Part shown: piece after piece, positions 34,320 through 43,651 of the stretch
How positions within the stretch are numbered: position 1 is the stretch's first letter
How the letters are laid out: every line of letters starts with the position of its first letter
Source: Vibrio fluminensis
Lineage (GTDB): Bacteria > Pseudomonadota > Gammaproteobacteria > Enterobacterales > Vibrionaceae
DNA length: 64,000 bases
Assembly (NCBI RefSeq): GCF_015278125.1
Contig: NZ_JADILO010000003.1
Location: 62,001-126,000 of the forward strand
Direction of reading: 5' to 3'
Notes under the pieces: generated by a model
What the model saw: the letters and a program-made list of their open reading frames with translations, nothing else
What the model was told of the DNA's origin: nothing
Database searches by the model: none
Translations under genes and position numbers: made by a program

Positions 34320-35061
34320 GCCATTTTGGTGATATTGCGCACTATTATTTATTCTTTTATTCAAAATAATATTTTTGATTAGTTATCAACAATATAAAAG
34401 AACAAGTCATTTACTATATTAATTTTTGAATCAAAGAAAAAATATTGCGTTCCAATGACTAGCTCAATTACACATATGTATATACTCAAGTAACCTCAAG
34501 ATACTTGGAATTGCTTGGTTTGAAGACAAGACAACGATTTGAAGATCTAATGGCTCTAAATCCACAATCGTTGACGGGATGTACGAACCAAACAAACTCG
34601 CCCTTGAATTCACGTACGAAGTGCAACTCTCTATCATTCAGCTTTTAGGCTATTTAAAAATTTTATCGATACAAAAAAAACACAATATGCACCAACGCTC
34701 AATCGCTCGGTTTTATATAAAACACCGTTAGAGCCATAAGCTTACGCTGACAGACACCTTATCATTGCTGAGCCCAAGTAAAGCCAAATTGCATCAAAGC
34801 GCTATAAAATCACACGCATATTTATATCTATCGATGTTTTAAATCTTAAGGGAAAACAGTATTTATCATTCAACTTTCAAAACGCTATCACTTCAAATAG
34901 TTATTGTTTTGAACAATTTTAATTGTTGGTTCTCGTTTCATGCAGTCAGTATTTTCTGACATGAAGTACAAAATAATAGTCGTCATAGCCTTAAGAAGGC
35001 AGATCTTGATCATAAGAACGAACTCAAATTCAATATGTTACAAATATGGATGTAGAAACAA
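34320..35061. other. Intergenic region between tna and a chemoreceptor
   Basis: About 740 AT-rich bases. A stretch at 34484-34512 (TATACTCAAGTAACCTCAAG and on) resembles the Vibrio palindromic repeat at 6778 but lacks a clear partner arm. A 50-codon open frame at 34579-34731 has no convincing ribosome site. Nothing else was recognised. Confidence 0.45.
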
Positions 35062-37038
35062 ATGACTAAACATATTCCCAAATGGGTCACCACATTTTCG
35101 CTAAAATCGCTGCTGCTAATCCCTCTGGCTCTTACTCTTACTCTTTTTGCCGGCGTTCTAGTGTTGATGTACATGAACTTAAATCACGTACAAAGCCAAT
35201 CTGACATTGTGACTCAGCAGGTCGAAAGATCCGAAGCCGCGGCAAGACTTGATGAGAGTTGGGCAAATGTTCGAATACTGACTCGCGATATGTTCGGCGG
35301 AGATGTAAATAGCATGTCGGATCAAATGGAGAAGATCGATAGCGAAATTCAGAACATCAACGTAATCATTGAACAATATTTCTCTCAATCAACGCTTGAA
35401 ACTCAACAAGAGCGCGTCGCTATTGCCCAAATCACTGAGTCAATGGCTGCGTATAAAGACTTACTTGAACAATCCTCGGACAATTATCAAAAAGTGTACG
35501 ACCTTTGGTGGCTCGAGACGCCACAAATGTGGAAACCATTATTTTATATGGTCAACAAAGTCGATGAGTACGCTGAAAACAATGATGACCTTGAGACTTT
35601 TACCTGGACCGTTGAAGGACAAAAGCTTGTCAACAACTTAGACTACTTCTACTCTCGCCTTTCACAAATCATCTCTATGCATCAGTTAGTGGAAATCGAC
35701 TTAATGAAGATGTTCCACACTAATGCAGAAAAAACATTAAATCAGTTTAGCTATGTGCCGGCAGTTGCGGATTTCAAAGCGTTTACTTTTGATGAATTCT
35801 CCAACACCATGAATGGTGCGATAGAGTTATTGCAACAAGATGCGCAAATTGAGCTCCGTCGACTAGATTACGCTGCGAATGTAAGAGAGCAGATCGATAA
35901 TATCGTTAAACTCAGTTTAGAACATCGACAAACAGCAACCACGGCCAGTAACGACGCAATTGAACAACTGCGCCTGATCCAAATCGCAGCTTGGTTATTC
36001 GCTGCGACCGTCGCGACTATTATGACGCTCTACTTGGCCCATCATATTCTTGATATTTTTAAACGGTTGTCAGCCTCTCTTGGTGCGATGTCGAAAAAAG
36101 ATCTCTCTGTCCACTCTCAAATTAAAGGACGTAATGAGTTCGCCAAACTGGCACAAGATATGGAAGCATCGATTCTAACTATGTCGAAAGTCATCAACGA
36201 AGTCCGTGACCAAAGCAATGAGGTTTCTTCATCTTCGACTCAACTTGCCGCGGTCATGACTGAAGCATCCGCCAATGCCGAAGAACAAAGTAGCCAAGTG
36301 GATCAAATTGCGACTGCGGTAACTGAAATGTCGACGTCATCAAGTGTGGTAGCAAAAACCGCTAAACATACTGAGTCAAATGCATCGTCTGCGCTTGAAG
36401 CTTGTTATGACGGACATGAAATTGTTGAGCAAAACAAACGCTACGCCGAAGTTCTAACATCGGAACTCAATGAAACTGCGGAAGTGGTTGAAGAGTTGAA
36501 ACAACGCTGTCATAGCATTGGCGAAGTTGCTGGGGTAATAAACAGCATCTCTGAGCAAACGAACCTGCTTGCGCTGAACGCCGCAATTGAAGCAGCCCGA
36601 GCCGGTGAATATGGTCGCGGGTTTGCAGTCGTTGCCGATGAAGTGCGCGCTTTAGCAGCTAAGACACAGCAATCAACCGGGCGTATCCAAAATATCATCT
36701 CCGAATTACAAGAAAATTCAGATTTGGCGCAAGGACGAGTGAACAGCTGTTTGAAGCGAGTGGTTACCGTTCATCAATCATCACAGGAAGCGGTTGATAA
36801 GCTAGCATCGATTCAAAGTTCGGTCTCTGGTATCAATAACAGCGCAGCCGAAATGTCGGTCGCAGCACAGCAACAAGCCCATGCGGCAGAAGAGATAAGT
36901 TCGTCACTCAACGGCATCAAAGATGTGATTGAACAAAACGTCACAGGTATTGAACAATCGAGCCAAGCATCAAGTTTTCTTTCAGAGTTGTCTGAGAGTC
37001 AAAGTCGGATGCTAAGAGAGTTTAAACTTCAAGGCTAA
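35062..37038 (+). CDS. Methyl-accepting chemotaxis protein
   Basis: A 658-residue transmembrane chemoreceptor. TM1 lies at about residues 14-37. A long helical periplasmic region (about 38-310), of four-helix-bundle or double-bundle size, is followed by TM2 (about 312-333), HAMP (about 334-390) and the cytoplasmic signalling domain with tip [20 protein letters not shown] and [13 protein letters not shown]. There is no PAS or Cache signature that I can see. The C-terminus lacks the NWxxF pentapeptide. It is transcribed alone, with a terminator 18 bp after its stop. The ligand is unknown. Confidence 0.95.
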   Translation: MTKHIPKWVTTFSLKSLLLIPLALTLTLFAGVLVLMYMNLNHVQSQSDIVTQQVERSEAAARLDESWANVRILTRDMFGGDVNSMSDQMEKIDSEIQNINVIIEQYFSQSTLETQQERVAIAQITESMAAYKDLLEQSSDNYQKVYDLWWLETPQMWKPLFYMVNKVDEYAENNDDLETFTWTVEGQKLVNNLDYFYSRLSQIISMHQLVEIDLMKMFHTNAEKTLNQFSYVPAVADFKAFTFDEFSNTMNGAIELLQQDAQIELRRLDYAANVREQIDNIVKLSLEHRQTATTASNDAIEQLRLIQIAAWLFAATVATIMTLYLAHHILDIFKRLSASLGAMSKKDLSVHSQIKGRNEFAKLAQDMEASILTMSKVINEVRDQSNEVSSSSTQLAAVMTEASANAEEQSSQVDQIATAVTEMSTSSSVVAKTAKHTESNASSALEACYDGHEIVEQNKRYAEVLTSELNETAEVVEELKQRCHSIGEVAGVINSISEQTNLLALNAAIEAARAGEYGRGFAVVADEVRALAAKTQQSTGRIQNIISELQENSDLAQGRVNSCLKRVVTVHQSSQEAVDKLASIQSSVSGINNSAAEMSVAAQQQAHAAEEISSSLNGIKDVIEQNVTGIEQSSQASSFLSELSESQSRMLREFKLQG

Positions 37039-37055
37039 TCCTGCAACAAGAAATA

Positions 37056-37080
37056 AGAAAAGCCCAGATCGGGCTTTTCT
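37056..37080. terminator. Bidirectional terminator
   Basis: AGAAAAGCCC (37056-37065) and GGGCTTTTCT (37071-37080) form a perfect 10-bp stem with a 5-base loop. It serves the chemoreceptor and the convergent barrel gene. Confidence 0.9.
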
Positions 37081-37097
37081 TACATTGAGGACAAGAA

Positions 37098-37655
37098 CTA
37101 GAAATAATAATTAGTCGAAACTGTCCAGTAACTAGCACTCGAGAAACTGTCAGACTGGTATTTATAGTTAACCCCAACACCAAGCTCTGGCATTAACTCG
37201 TACTCTACGCCAACCGCACCAATCAATCCAAGCTCATTACTGCTTTTTGAACCGCTAGCAACGGTATTCTTGCCGGTGAAATCGTACTGAGTGTATGTCG
37301 CGCCTACTTTCACTTTTAGATCCCATTCGCGATCGTTAGTCAAAGACATTTTGTATACCGGAGCAAGGACAAACTGCGTGCTCTCTAGCGTCGTTTGATA
37401 ATGTGTATTGTGAGTACCGGTGTATTGATTTTTCTGATAACCAAATTCTACCGCCCAACTCTTATCCAACACATAACCAGCATTTAGCCCTAAAAATATA
37501 TCGTCAGAGTCTGGGCTAACACTAACATTTTTCGTGCTATCAACGACTTTGATATCATGGTGAGGGACTGCGCGTCCCATTTCTAATCCAACGTATGGAG
37601 AAGCAAAAGCTGGCAAAGAAAGAGCCAACAACGGGAATAAACAAATTTTCTTCAT
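37098..37655 (-). CDS. Outer-membrane beta-barrel protein
   Basis: 185 residues from ATG 37655: a signal peptide (KKICLFPLLALSLPAFA, cleavage after AFA) and then alternating hydrophobic strands such as YVGLEMG, WAVEFGYQKNQYTG and LGVGVNYKY, ending in ...STNYYF with the terminal Phe used by the BAM machinery. Its size fits an eight-stranded barrel of the OmpA/OmpW-like kind. The repeats of Gly-aromatic strands and acidic loops are typical of Vibrio outer-membrane proteins of unknown role. It has its own promoter and a shared terminator. Confidence 0.85.
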   Translation of the reverse strand: MKKICLFPLLALSLPAFASPYVGLEMGRAVPHHDIKVVDSTKNVSVSPDSDDIFLGLNAGYVLDKSWAVEFGYQKNQYTGTHNTHYQTTLESTQFVLAPVYKMSLTNDREWDLKVKVGATYTQYDFTGKNTVASGSKSSNELGLIGAVGVEYELMPELGVGVNYKYQSDSFSSASYWTVSTNYYF

Positions 37656-37664
37656 GTATAACAA

Positions 37665-37931
37665 CCAATATAAGAACGCGCGTATTGTATTGGCGTTCGC
37701 ACAATTAGTTAACCATTACCAATCAGTTCTGACGTAAGAAATTTCTCACACGACAGTTTGAGTAAACTCTGTACAAAGTTATTGTTTTTACAAAAACTTT
37801 TTGTTGATTATCTCAAGCTTTACACTTCCATTCAAAATACTTTAGTTGTCTACTTATCATCCTTAACCTGCTCTTATTTTGTCCTTCAATGGCTCGTTTG
37901 GTGTTGTAATTATTTATGAGCCGGACTATAT
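37665..37931. other. Intergenic region
   Basis: About 270 AT-rich bases (315 with the repeat below) between the divergent barrel gene and the recombinase-like gene. They must hold both promoters. No clear elements were recognised apart from the direct repeat at 37932-37958. Confidence 0.45.
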
Positions 37932-37958
37932 TATGACCCATAACAGCATATGACCCAT
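37932..37958 (+). promoter_or_regulatory. Tandem TATGACCCAT repeat before the recombinase-like gene
   Basis: TATGACCCAT occurs at 37932-37941 and again at 37949-37958, 17 bp apart, ending 21 bp before the ATG. This is the layout of a regulator-binding site for autoregulation. Confidence 0.55.
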
Positions 37959-37979
37959 TTTAGTCGTTGAGGTATAACG

Positions 37980-38624
37980 ATGACGCAGTATCTCTACACC
38001 CGCTTTTCGCCCAAGAATCAAGCCTATCAAGAGCATGTTGCCGCGCTGCGCGCGTTTGCCCCTGAAGCTAAACACATCGAAGACCAAGTTCGTGGATTTG
38101 TCCCTCCACTAGAGCGACCAGCATTTAAGCAGATGTTTGATGCCCTTCAGGATGGCGATACAGTCGTCGTCTGGTGGCTAACCGCATTTGGCAAAGACTT
38201 TAGCCAAGTGAACGCAACCGTAAGGCTGCTTTTAAACAAAGGGGTAACACTGCAATTGATGTGTGAACCCATTTGCTTTGAGCCAAATTCCCAACAGAGT
38301 GAGACCCTACTCAGTTTGCTATTCGGCTATGAGAAAGTACAAACCATGCATCGCCTTTTTGCTGCCGAACAAGGACGCCAAGCGATCAAAAATGATCCTC
38401 AGCTTTGGCAGAAAAAGTTCCGTGGACGTCCAGCGGATCGCGCTAAGCACAAACAAATCGCCACCTTACTCTTAGAGGGACACACACTACAAAGTATTGC
38501 CGAACAGTGTGATGTGAGCCTGTCTACGGTGAAACGAGTGAAAGCCAAACTTAACCAAATTGATGATGAAGGCGGACTGAGACGCCGTGGACACATCCAC
38601 CAGCGTGGTGGTGACGAATCGTGA
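37980..38624 (+). CDS. Serine-recombinase-like protein with degraded active site plus HTH
   Basis: 214 residues with GAGG before the ATG. Residues 1-135 align with the resolvase/invertase catalytic domain: YTRFSPKNQ (6-14) keeps R8 and S10, and RPAFKQMFDALQDGD (46-60) keeps the third Arg at 46. The DRLxR block, needed for strand exchange, reads TAFGK (68-72), so Asp67, Arg68 and Arg71 are all replaced. A resolvase-type HTH follows (TLLLEGHTLQSIAEQCDVSL, 162-181), then a basic tail. DNA binding is likely and cleavage unlikely. The gene overlaps the MFS efflux gene by 4 bases (ATGA-type), so I infer a transcription factor that controls the transporter. An inert relic is the alternative. Confidence 0.82.
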   Translation: MTQYLYTRFSPKNQAYQEHVAALRAFAPEAKHIEDQVRGFVPPLERPAFKQMFDALQDGDTVVVWWLTAFGKDFSQVNATVRLLLNKGVTLQLMCEPICFEPNSQQSETLLSLLFGYEKVQTMHRLFAAEQGRQAIKNDPQLWQKKFRGRPADRAKHKQIATLLLEGHTLQSIAEQCDVSLSTVKRVKAKLNQIDDEGGLRRRGHIHQRGGDES

Positions 38625-39805
38625 ATAAAGCTTTCGATATCAAAACCATACTGCTCGCCTGCCTGATCATTAGTGTTGGGCAATTGAGCATGGGCTTAGT
38701 TTTCCCTTCTCTGCCTTGGATCGCGAAAGACTTCTCTATTTCACTTGATCAAGCGCAGTTGTTAGTGAGTATCTACTTACTTGGCTTTGGTCCATCGCAG
38801 TTCCTCTATGGCCCTATATCTGATGCGCTGGGGCGCAAAGTTGTACTGCTAAGTGGGCTACTGATCGCCATGACTGGCTTGGTGATGATCATCTGCTTGA
38901 GTGACTCATTTACCGGTATGATTGCCGGTCGTTTTCTACAAGGGTTAGGGACTGGCTGCTGCGCTGTGCTTGCTCGCGCCTCGACCCGCGATCGCTTTAA
39001 TGGACCGGATCTACCGCTAGCCATGTCTTACATTGCGATGGCAGCCTCGATTACCCCGCTATTTGCACCGGTAATTGGCGGTTTTATTAACTTCCATTTC
39101 GGCTGGAGCATGGTGTTTATCTCATTGCTTTGCTATGTGTCGCTGGCTTGGATCATTATCGCTTTTCGCTTTCAAGAAACCGTTGCACAACGTTCAAAAG
39201 TACCCTCTGCGAAGAAAATGCTGCTGCAGTACCGTGAGCTTATCACTTCGCGTTACTTCATGAGCTTTGCCAGCATTGGTTGGCTCAACTTCGCTTTGAT
39301 GATCACCACGGTTTCAGTGATGCCATTCATTATGCAGAACCAAATTGGCATGACATCTGACGAATACGCGATGTGGGCGATCATCCCAGCCCTTGGGATG
39401 CTTGCGGGTACCAGTATTTGCAATCGCATCCGCCCCATTATTGGCAGTAAAAAAATGCTGTTTTGGACGCCGGTATTGCATTTATGTGCCGCAACTTGGC
39501 TATTCTTCTGCCCTGTCGAGCCGCTTTATCTGATGCTGGGACAACTGATGATGATTCTTGGCAACGGTATTGCCATGCCGACTGCCCAAGCGATGGTCAT
39601 GCTGCCGTATCGAAAACACGCAGGCGCAGCCGCAGCCATGTCGGGCGGTGGTCAAATGGTGGTATCGTCAATTGTCAGCATGGCGTTAGTCCAATTAGGC
39701 CTCAGCCAAGCGTGGCACTTATCGCTAGTGATTGTGCTATTCGCAAGCATTACGTTGGCCAACATCTTTAGAGGTTTTAGTTGTCCTGAACCGCAGGAAG
39801 ACTAA
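38621..39805 (+). CDS. MFS multidrug efflux protein (Bcr/CflA type)
   Basis: A 394-residue, 12-helix drug:proton antiporter. The family signature is visible as GPSQFLYGPISDALGRKV (residues 57-74), with motif C of exporters in helix 5 (SITPLFAPVIGGFI). The first helix starts at about residue 9. Translation is coupled to the recombinase-like gene by a 4-base overlap, so the two should be made together. Natural substrates of such pumps include dipeptides, siderophores and antibiotics. None can be named from this sequence. Confidence 0.9.
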   Translation: MNKAFDIKTILLACLIISVGQLSMGLVFPSLPWIAKDFSISLDQAQLLVSIYLLGFGPSQFLYGPISDALGRKVVLLSGLLIAMTGLVMIICLSDSFTGMIAGRFLQGLGTGCCAVLARASTRDRFNGPDLPLAMSYIAMAASITPLFAPVIGGFINFHFGWSMVFISLLCYVSLAWIIIAFRFQETVAQRSKVPSAKKMLLQYRELITSRYFMSFASIGWLNFALMITTVSVMPFIMQNQIGMTSDEYAMWAIIPALGMLAGTSICNRIRPIIGSKKMLFWTPVLHLCAATWLFFCPVEPLYLMLGQLMMILGNGIAMPTAQAMVMLPYRKHAGAAAAMSGGGQMVVSSIVSMALVQLGLSQAWHLSLVIVLFASITLANIFRGFSCPEPQED

Positions 39806-39947
39806 GCAACCAGTAACACATTGAGAGTCTGTTTTTTTGCTCAGGCTCTCTCTATTAGAGCTCAAACTTTTTCTCTTTTATCCACCCAAGTTATACTCTT
39901 GCCGCCTCGATTAACGTAGCATTTCCTTGTGCAGGAGCATACTTACC

Positions 39948-40619
39948 TTGCTGACTATCGATTCTGATATCTATCATTCAGACCAAATCCTAGCGTTGTT
40001 ACAAAGCAATGCTCATTCATTGAAGTTTCGTCAAACACGCTTATCCAAAGCACAAAAAGTCATGAATCAAGGTGACGAAATCGGTGAAGTGTTGTTTATT
40101 ATCCAAGGCACGATCTCTCTATCCCGAACGTCAGAGAGTGGACATCGTTATCAGTTAGGCAGCTTCAAACACAACGGATTTCTGGGGCTAATGGAACTAT
40201 TTTCTGGCAAGCCGTGTTTCTATTCGGTGATCGCTGATTCAGACTGTCAGGCTTATATTCTCGATGGCAAAGCATTTCATAATCTTGTTTGTCACACGCC
40301 AGAACTTGCCGCTCATACGTTTAAGCATCTCACCTCTAAATGGTATTTATCAGTTGAGAGGATGACGCGTAATATCCTTCATTCCATTACCTATTGCGTC
40401 GCTGATGATTTACTAAACTATGCGAACCAGACACCAAACCAAGCCTATGTGATCAACAAAAGCCTTGAGTGTGAACGCCTTGGTACTAGTTTGCGAGTCT
40501 ACAACCGAATACTAAAACAGTTAGAGTTACGCTCGGCAATCAAAGTACATAGAAAGCAGATTGAAATATTAGACACTGATGCGCTCAAGCAGGTTCTCAG
40601 TGAAGAAGCAGACAAATAA
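39948..40619 (+). CDS. Crp/Fnr-superfamily regulator
   Basis: About 223 residues with a cyclic-nucleotide-binding-type beta roll (IGEVLFIIQGTISLSRT, LFSGKPCFYSVIADSDCQAY) and a C-terminal DNA-binding part (ERLGTSLRVYNRILKQLELR) that looks like a YeiL-type winged helix. No ATG start is available. TTG 39948 has AGGAG 10 bases upstream, while a TTG at 39927 lies before that ribosome site. It is convergent with the sulfatase gene and downstream of the MFS gene. Its target is not evident. Confidence 0.8.
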   Translation: MLTIDSDIYHSDQILALLQSNAHSLKFRQTRLSKAQKVMNQGDEIGEVLFIIQGTISLSRTSESGHRYQLGSFKHNGFLGLMELFSGKPCFYSVIADSDCQAYILDGKAFHNLVCHTPELAAHTFKHLTSKWYLSVERMTRNILHSITYCVADDLLNYANQTPNQAYVINKSLECERLGTSLRVYNRILKQLELRSAIKVHRKQIEILDTDALKQVLSEEADK

Positions 40620-40620
40620 A

Positions 40621-40641
40621 AGCGACACTCAAGGTGTCGCT
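40621..40641 (-). terminator. Terminator of the sulfatase operon
   Basis: AGCGACAC (40621-40628) pairs with GTGTCGCT (40634-40641). On the minus strand it is followed by TTTTATTT. It also lies directly at the end of the convergent Crp-like gene. Confidence 0.75.
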
Positions 40642-40667
40642 TCACTCTAATCTACGAGCTTTCGCTC

Positions 40668-42146
40668 TTAGTTCCAGCGTTCGTGGTTAAGAATGTTTTC
40701 AGAGGTAAAATTCGGGTAAGCCATCTTCCAAGTATTCAAACCAGAATATTCATCGGTTGAATATTGAGCAAAAAAGTTATCCAGCTCTTGTGACATTTTA
40801 TCTTGTAGCGCTTGCTGAGGAGGCTCAGACAGATATCTTTCACCCATAGGGTTACTTAAGTCATACCAGTTATCTTGAGGAGTACCATCTTTTTTGTAGT
40901 AACGAACCAGTTTCCAGTGACCGTTAGTGATCATGCGTGAATTACCACGTTCAGCGATATGGTATTCCTTCCAGTTACGTACTCTTTCCCCTTTCATCAT
41001 ATCAAGTAATGACTGGCCTGGGCCATAGCTATAATCGTACGCTTTGCCAGGCGTCGCAGCATCTAAAATTGTTGCGTGTAAATCGAGCAAACTGACAAAT
41101 TCACCACGCACCTGTTTAGGACGAGCCATATGCTCTGGCGCTTTTATCACAAAGGGAATTCGGATTGTTTCTTCATAATAGTTATATGGGAAACTCGCAT
41201 TCACTTTACCGTATAAACCATACTGCCCCATCAACAAGCCGTGATCTGACACAAATGCAATCATAGTATTGTCGAGCACACCACGTCCCTCTAAACCATC
41301 AAGCAATTGGCCTAACTGATCATCAAGCAGTGTAACAGCCGCAAGGTATTGCGCTAACGTCTCTTCGTGGTTGTCTGGCGTTAAGGTAAAGTCGCTCATG
41401 TTGTCCAATACCGAGTTGCCACCGAAGGAAACCACTTTGTGGGCAATCGGGCGATATTTTTCAACCAAACGCTCAGGTAGACCTTCGAACGGGAAATGAG
41501 GCTCTACGTAGTTCAAGCTAACAAAAAAAGGCTTGTCGCTCTGTTGGTCGACAAACTTAAGCGTCTCTTTTGTCAAAAACTGAGCTTGGATACCGGTATG
41601 CTCAACCTCTCGACCATCATCTGAAAAGAGTACGGTACCACTGTGTAGATATTGATTTTTCCAACCACTTTTCAGTGCGTCATAGCTTAACCAACGATCA
41701 AAACCGCGAATTGGATATTTACTATCTGTTGTAGCATGCCATTTTCCAATCAGCGCGGTGCGATAACCTAGATCTTGCATGCGTTCAGAAAGCAGTTTTT
41801 CACCATCCAGCCAATTAGCATCAAATTCTGGATTTTCCGCTAAGAAGTCATATACACCATGTTGAGATGGCATTTTTCCGGTGTGGAATGACGCCCTCGC
41901 CGCACTACTTACTGGTGCTGGCGTCATGCCGTTTTCAAAGCGCACCCCAGTTTCCGCTAGGTATTCTAGGTTTGGTGTTTCGATGTATTTCTCATTGCGT
42001 AAGCTAGATGCCCACTCACCAAGATCGTCAGCCATAATAACGATAATATTAGGCTGTTCTTGTTTTGGTTCAGCAACCGCAATAGAGCTTAATGTCAGCG
42101 CGCCCAGTGCAAAAGCACTGGTCATCGCATTGAGCTTAAACTTCAT
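40668..42146 (-). CDS. Periplasmic sulfatase, Ser-type
   Basis: Hydrolyses a sulfate ester using a formylglycine made from a Ser or Cys. The 492 residues start with a signal peptide cleaved near AVA-EP (residues 23-27). NIIVIMADDLG (33-43) gives the metal-binding DD pair. The active-site signature is SSAARASFHTG (80-90), so S80 should be converted to formylglycine (S-x-A-x-R form), followed by the GKW region (LIGKWHATTD). SDHGLLMGQYGLYGK supplies further metal and phosphate-site residues. It is translated by a 4-base overlap (ATGA) with the radical-SAM maturase gene upstream. The substrate, possibly an algal or host sulfated glycan or an arylsulfate, is not evident. Confidence 0.92.
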   Translation of the reverse strand: MKFKLNAMTSAFALGALTLSSIAVAEPKQEQPNIIVIMADDLGEWASSLRNEKYIETPNLEYLAETGVRFENGMTPAPVSSAARASFHTGKMPSQHGVYDFLAENPEFDANWLDGEKLLSERMQDLGYRTALIGKWHATTDSKYPIRGFDRWLSYDALKSGWKNQYLHSGTVLFSDDGREVEHTGIQAQFLTKETLKFVDQQSDKPFFVSLNYVEPHFPFEGLPERLVEKYRPIAHKVVSFGGNSVLDNMSDFTLTPDNHEETLAQYLAAVTLLDDQLGQLLDGLEGRGVLDNTMIAFVSDHGLLMGQYGLYGKVNASFPYNYYEETIRIPFVIKAPEHMARPKQVRGEFVSLLDLHATILDAATPGKAYDYSYGPGQSLLDMMKGERVRNWKEYHIAERGNSRMITNGHWKLVRYYKKDGTPQDNWYDLSNPMGERYLSEPPQQALQDKMSQELDNFFAQYSTDEYSGLNTWKMAYPNFTSENILNHERWN

Positions 42147-43384
42147 GATTTACTCCGTGTTTTTTCTTTTTGTGCAATGATGTCCATGATGGCAAATGCA
42201 GGGTAGCCAGCCTCATGTAATTGTTTCATTAGTTGAAGATAAGGTGCGCTATAGGAGAAAAAAGTCTTATAGCCTTTGCATAAATAATTTTGCTCAGCGC
42301 GTTGTGCTCTCGACAAAGCAAACCGGTGTTTAGGACAGCCTCCGTTGCAGAGCGAAAGGTATTGGCACCCACGACATTCCGCCGATAGCTGAGTTTGCTT
42401 AGCTTGAGCAAACGTGCGATTAGTTTGGCTTTGATTTAAAGTAGATAAGCTAATTTGCCCGATATTACCCAACTTAAACTCGGGGTAAACGTAGTGATCG
42501 CAAGCATACACATCGCCATTCGCCTCCAAGGCAAACGCACTACCACAGGTTGGAGAAAAGACACAGATTTGCGCTGACTCGCCAGCGGTTAAGGCATAAG
42601 TGTTTTCGAACCATTGCACCCAAACTCGTCCAACATCAGCACGCACCCAGTGGTGGAAAATTGTGGACATAAACAGGCCAAACTTTTCCCCATCTACACT
42701 CCAACTCGTCACTCGAGTCGCTTCTAAACGTTTAGGATGAAGCAACGTAAGACCATCTTGGGTCGTCACTTCTGCCTTGCGCTCAACTAAAGGGATGAAT
42801 TGCATATGTTGGCTACCCAACTGTTTTAGGTAGTCATAAACTTCTTCCGGGTGCTCAACGTTCACGTTGCTCACCACCGTTAAGGTATTAAAATCGACTT
42901 GATGACGTTTAAGCATATCTATCGCCGCTTCAACTAAATGGTGAGTTGGCTTACCACTCCTAGTACGTCGATACTGATCGTGAAGCTCGCGAGGTCCATC
43001 AATCGATATACCTATTAAAAAGTTGTTTTGCTTAAAAAACTGACACCACTCATCATCAAGTAAAATCCCATTGGTTTGAAAGGTGTTAATTATCTCCTTA
43101 CCTTTGCTGTATTGTTGCTGCAATTTCACGGCTTGTTGATAAAACGCCAATCCAAGCAAAGTTGGCTCACCACCTTGCCAAGCAAACACCACCTGCTCAC
43201 CTGCCTGCGCTTCGATATGTTGTTGGACATAAAGGTCGAGCGTTTCGAGGCTCATATATTGCCGCTGACTTGGCTCTGGATATAAATGATGCTTTTCCAA
43301 GTAGAAACAATAACTACAGTCAATATTGCATTTTGAGCTACTGGGCTTTGCCATTACATGGCAATGGGTTGGTGAGTGGTTCAT
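42143..43384 (-). CDS. Anaerobic sulfatase-maturating enzyme (radical SAM, SPASM)
   Basis: Uses AdoMet and iron-sulfur clusters to oxidise the sulfatase active-site Ser or Cys to formylglycine without oxygen, before export. The 413 residues contain the radical-SAM motif CNIDCSYCF (C19, C23, C26), GGEPTLLG for AdoMet binding and the SPASM cysteines near the end (CVFSPTCGSAFALEANG; CRGCQYLSLCNGGCPKHR) that bind two extra clusters. Length and order match AtsB/anSMEcpe. It is placed before the sulfatase gene with overlapping start, which argues that the sulfatase is its dedicated client. It is divergent from uhpA. Confidence 0.95.
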   Translation of the reverse strand: MNHSPTHCHVMAKPSSSKCNIDCSYCFYLEKHHLYPEPSQRQYMSLETLDLYVQQHIEAQAGEQVVFAWQGGEPTLLGLAFYQQAVKLQQQYSKGKEIINTFQTNGILLDDEWCQFFKQNNFLIGISIDGPRELHDQYRRTRSGKPTHHLVEAAIDMLKRHQVDFNTLTVVSNVNVEHPEEVYDYLKQLGSQHMQFIPLVERKAEVTTQDGLTLLHPKRLEATRVTSWSVDGEKFGLFMSTIFHHWVRADVGRVWVQWFENTYALTAGESAQICVFSPTCGSAFALEANGDVYACDHYVYPEFKLGNIGQISLSTLNQSQTNRTFAQAKQTQLSAECRGCQYLSLCNGGCPKHRFALSRAQRAEQNYLCKGYKTFFSYSAPYLQLMKQLHEAGYPAFAIMDIIAQKEKTRSKS

Positions 43385-43436
43385 AGCGTTCTCCTAAACT
43401 GAGGCAGATGCTAGAAACTCATTGGTCGAACAAATA

Positions 43437-43448
43437 GGACATTTGTCC
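43437..43448. promoter_or_regulatory. Small dyad between the maturase and uhpA genes
   Basis: GGACA-TT-TGTCC lies in the 267-bp divergent gap that must hold the promoters for the sulfatase operon and for uhpA. Its function is unknown and it may be fortuitous. Confidence 0.3.
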
Positions 43449-43651
43449 CAAGCTCTGGCTATTTAGGCAAAACGAGAATTAACTCACGTCTATTGTTAGT
43501 CATGAAATCGCTATTGAACTGGCGAACTATCTAAAAATCAGCAACTTATTTAGAAGGTCCAATACTAGACCATCATCACATTGTTCGGTGTAGATTTTGA
43601 AACACCTGTAAGGATTTGTAATCATCAAGCGTTCCCATCAAGGATGTCGCT

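Noticed and set aside
34579..34731. 50-codon open frame upstream of the chemoreceptor gene
   Set aside because: No good ribosome site and no family resemblance.
37980..38624. Active resolvase/invertase and mobile element
   Set aside because: DRLxR is lost, there are no flanking inverted repeats or crossover sites, and the gene is fused by overlap to a transporter gene.
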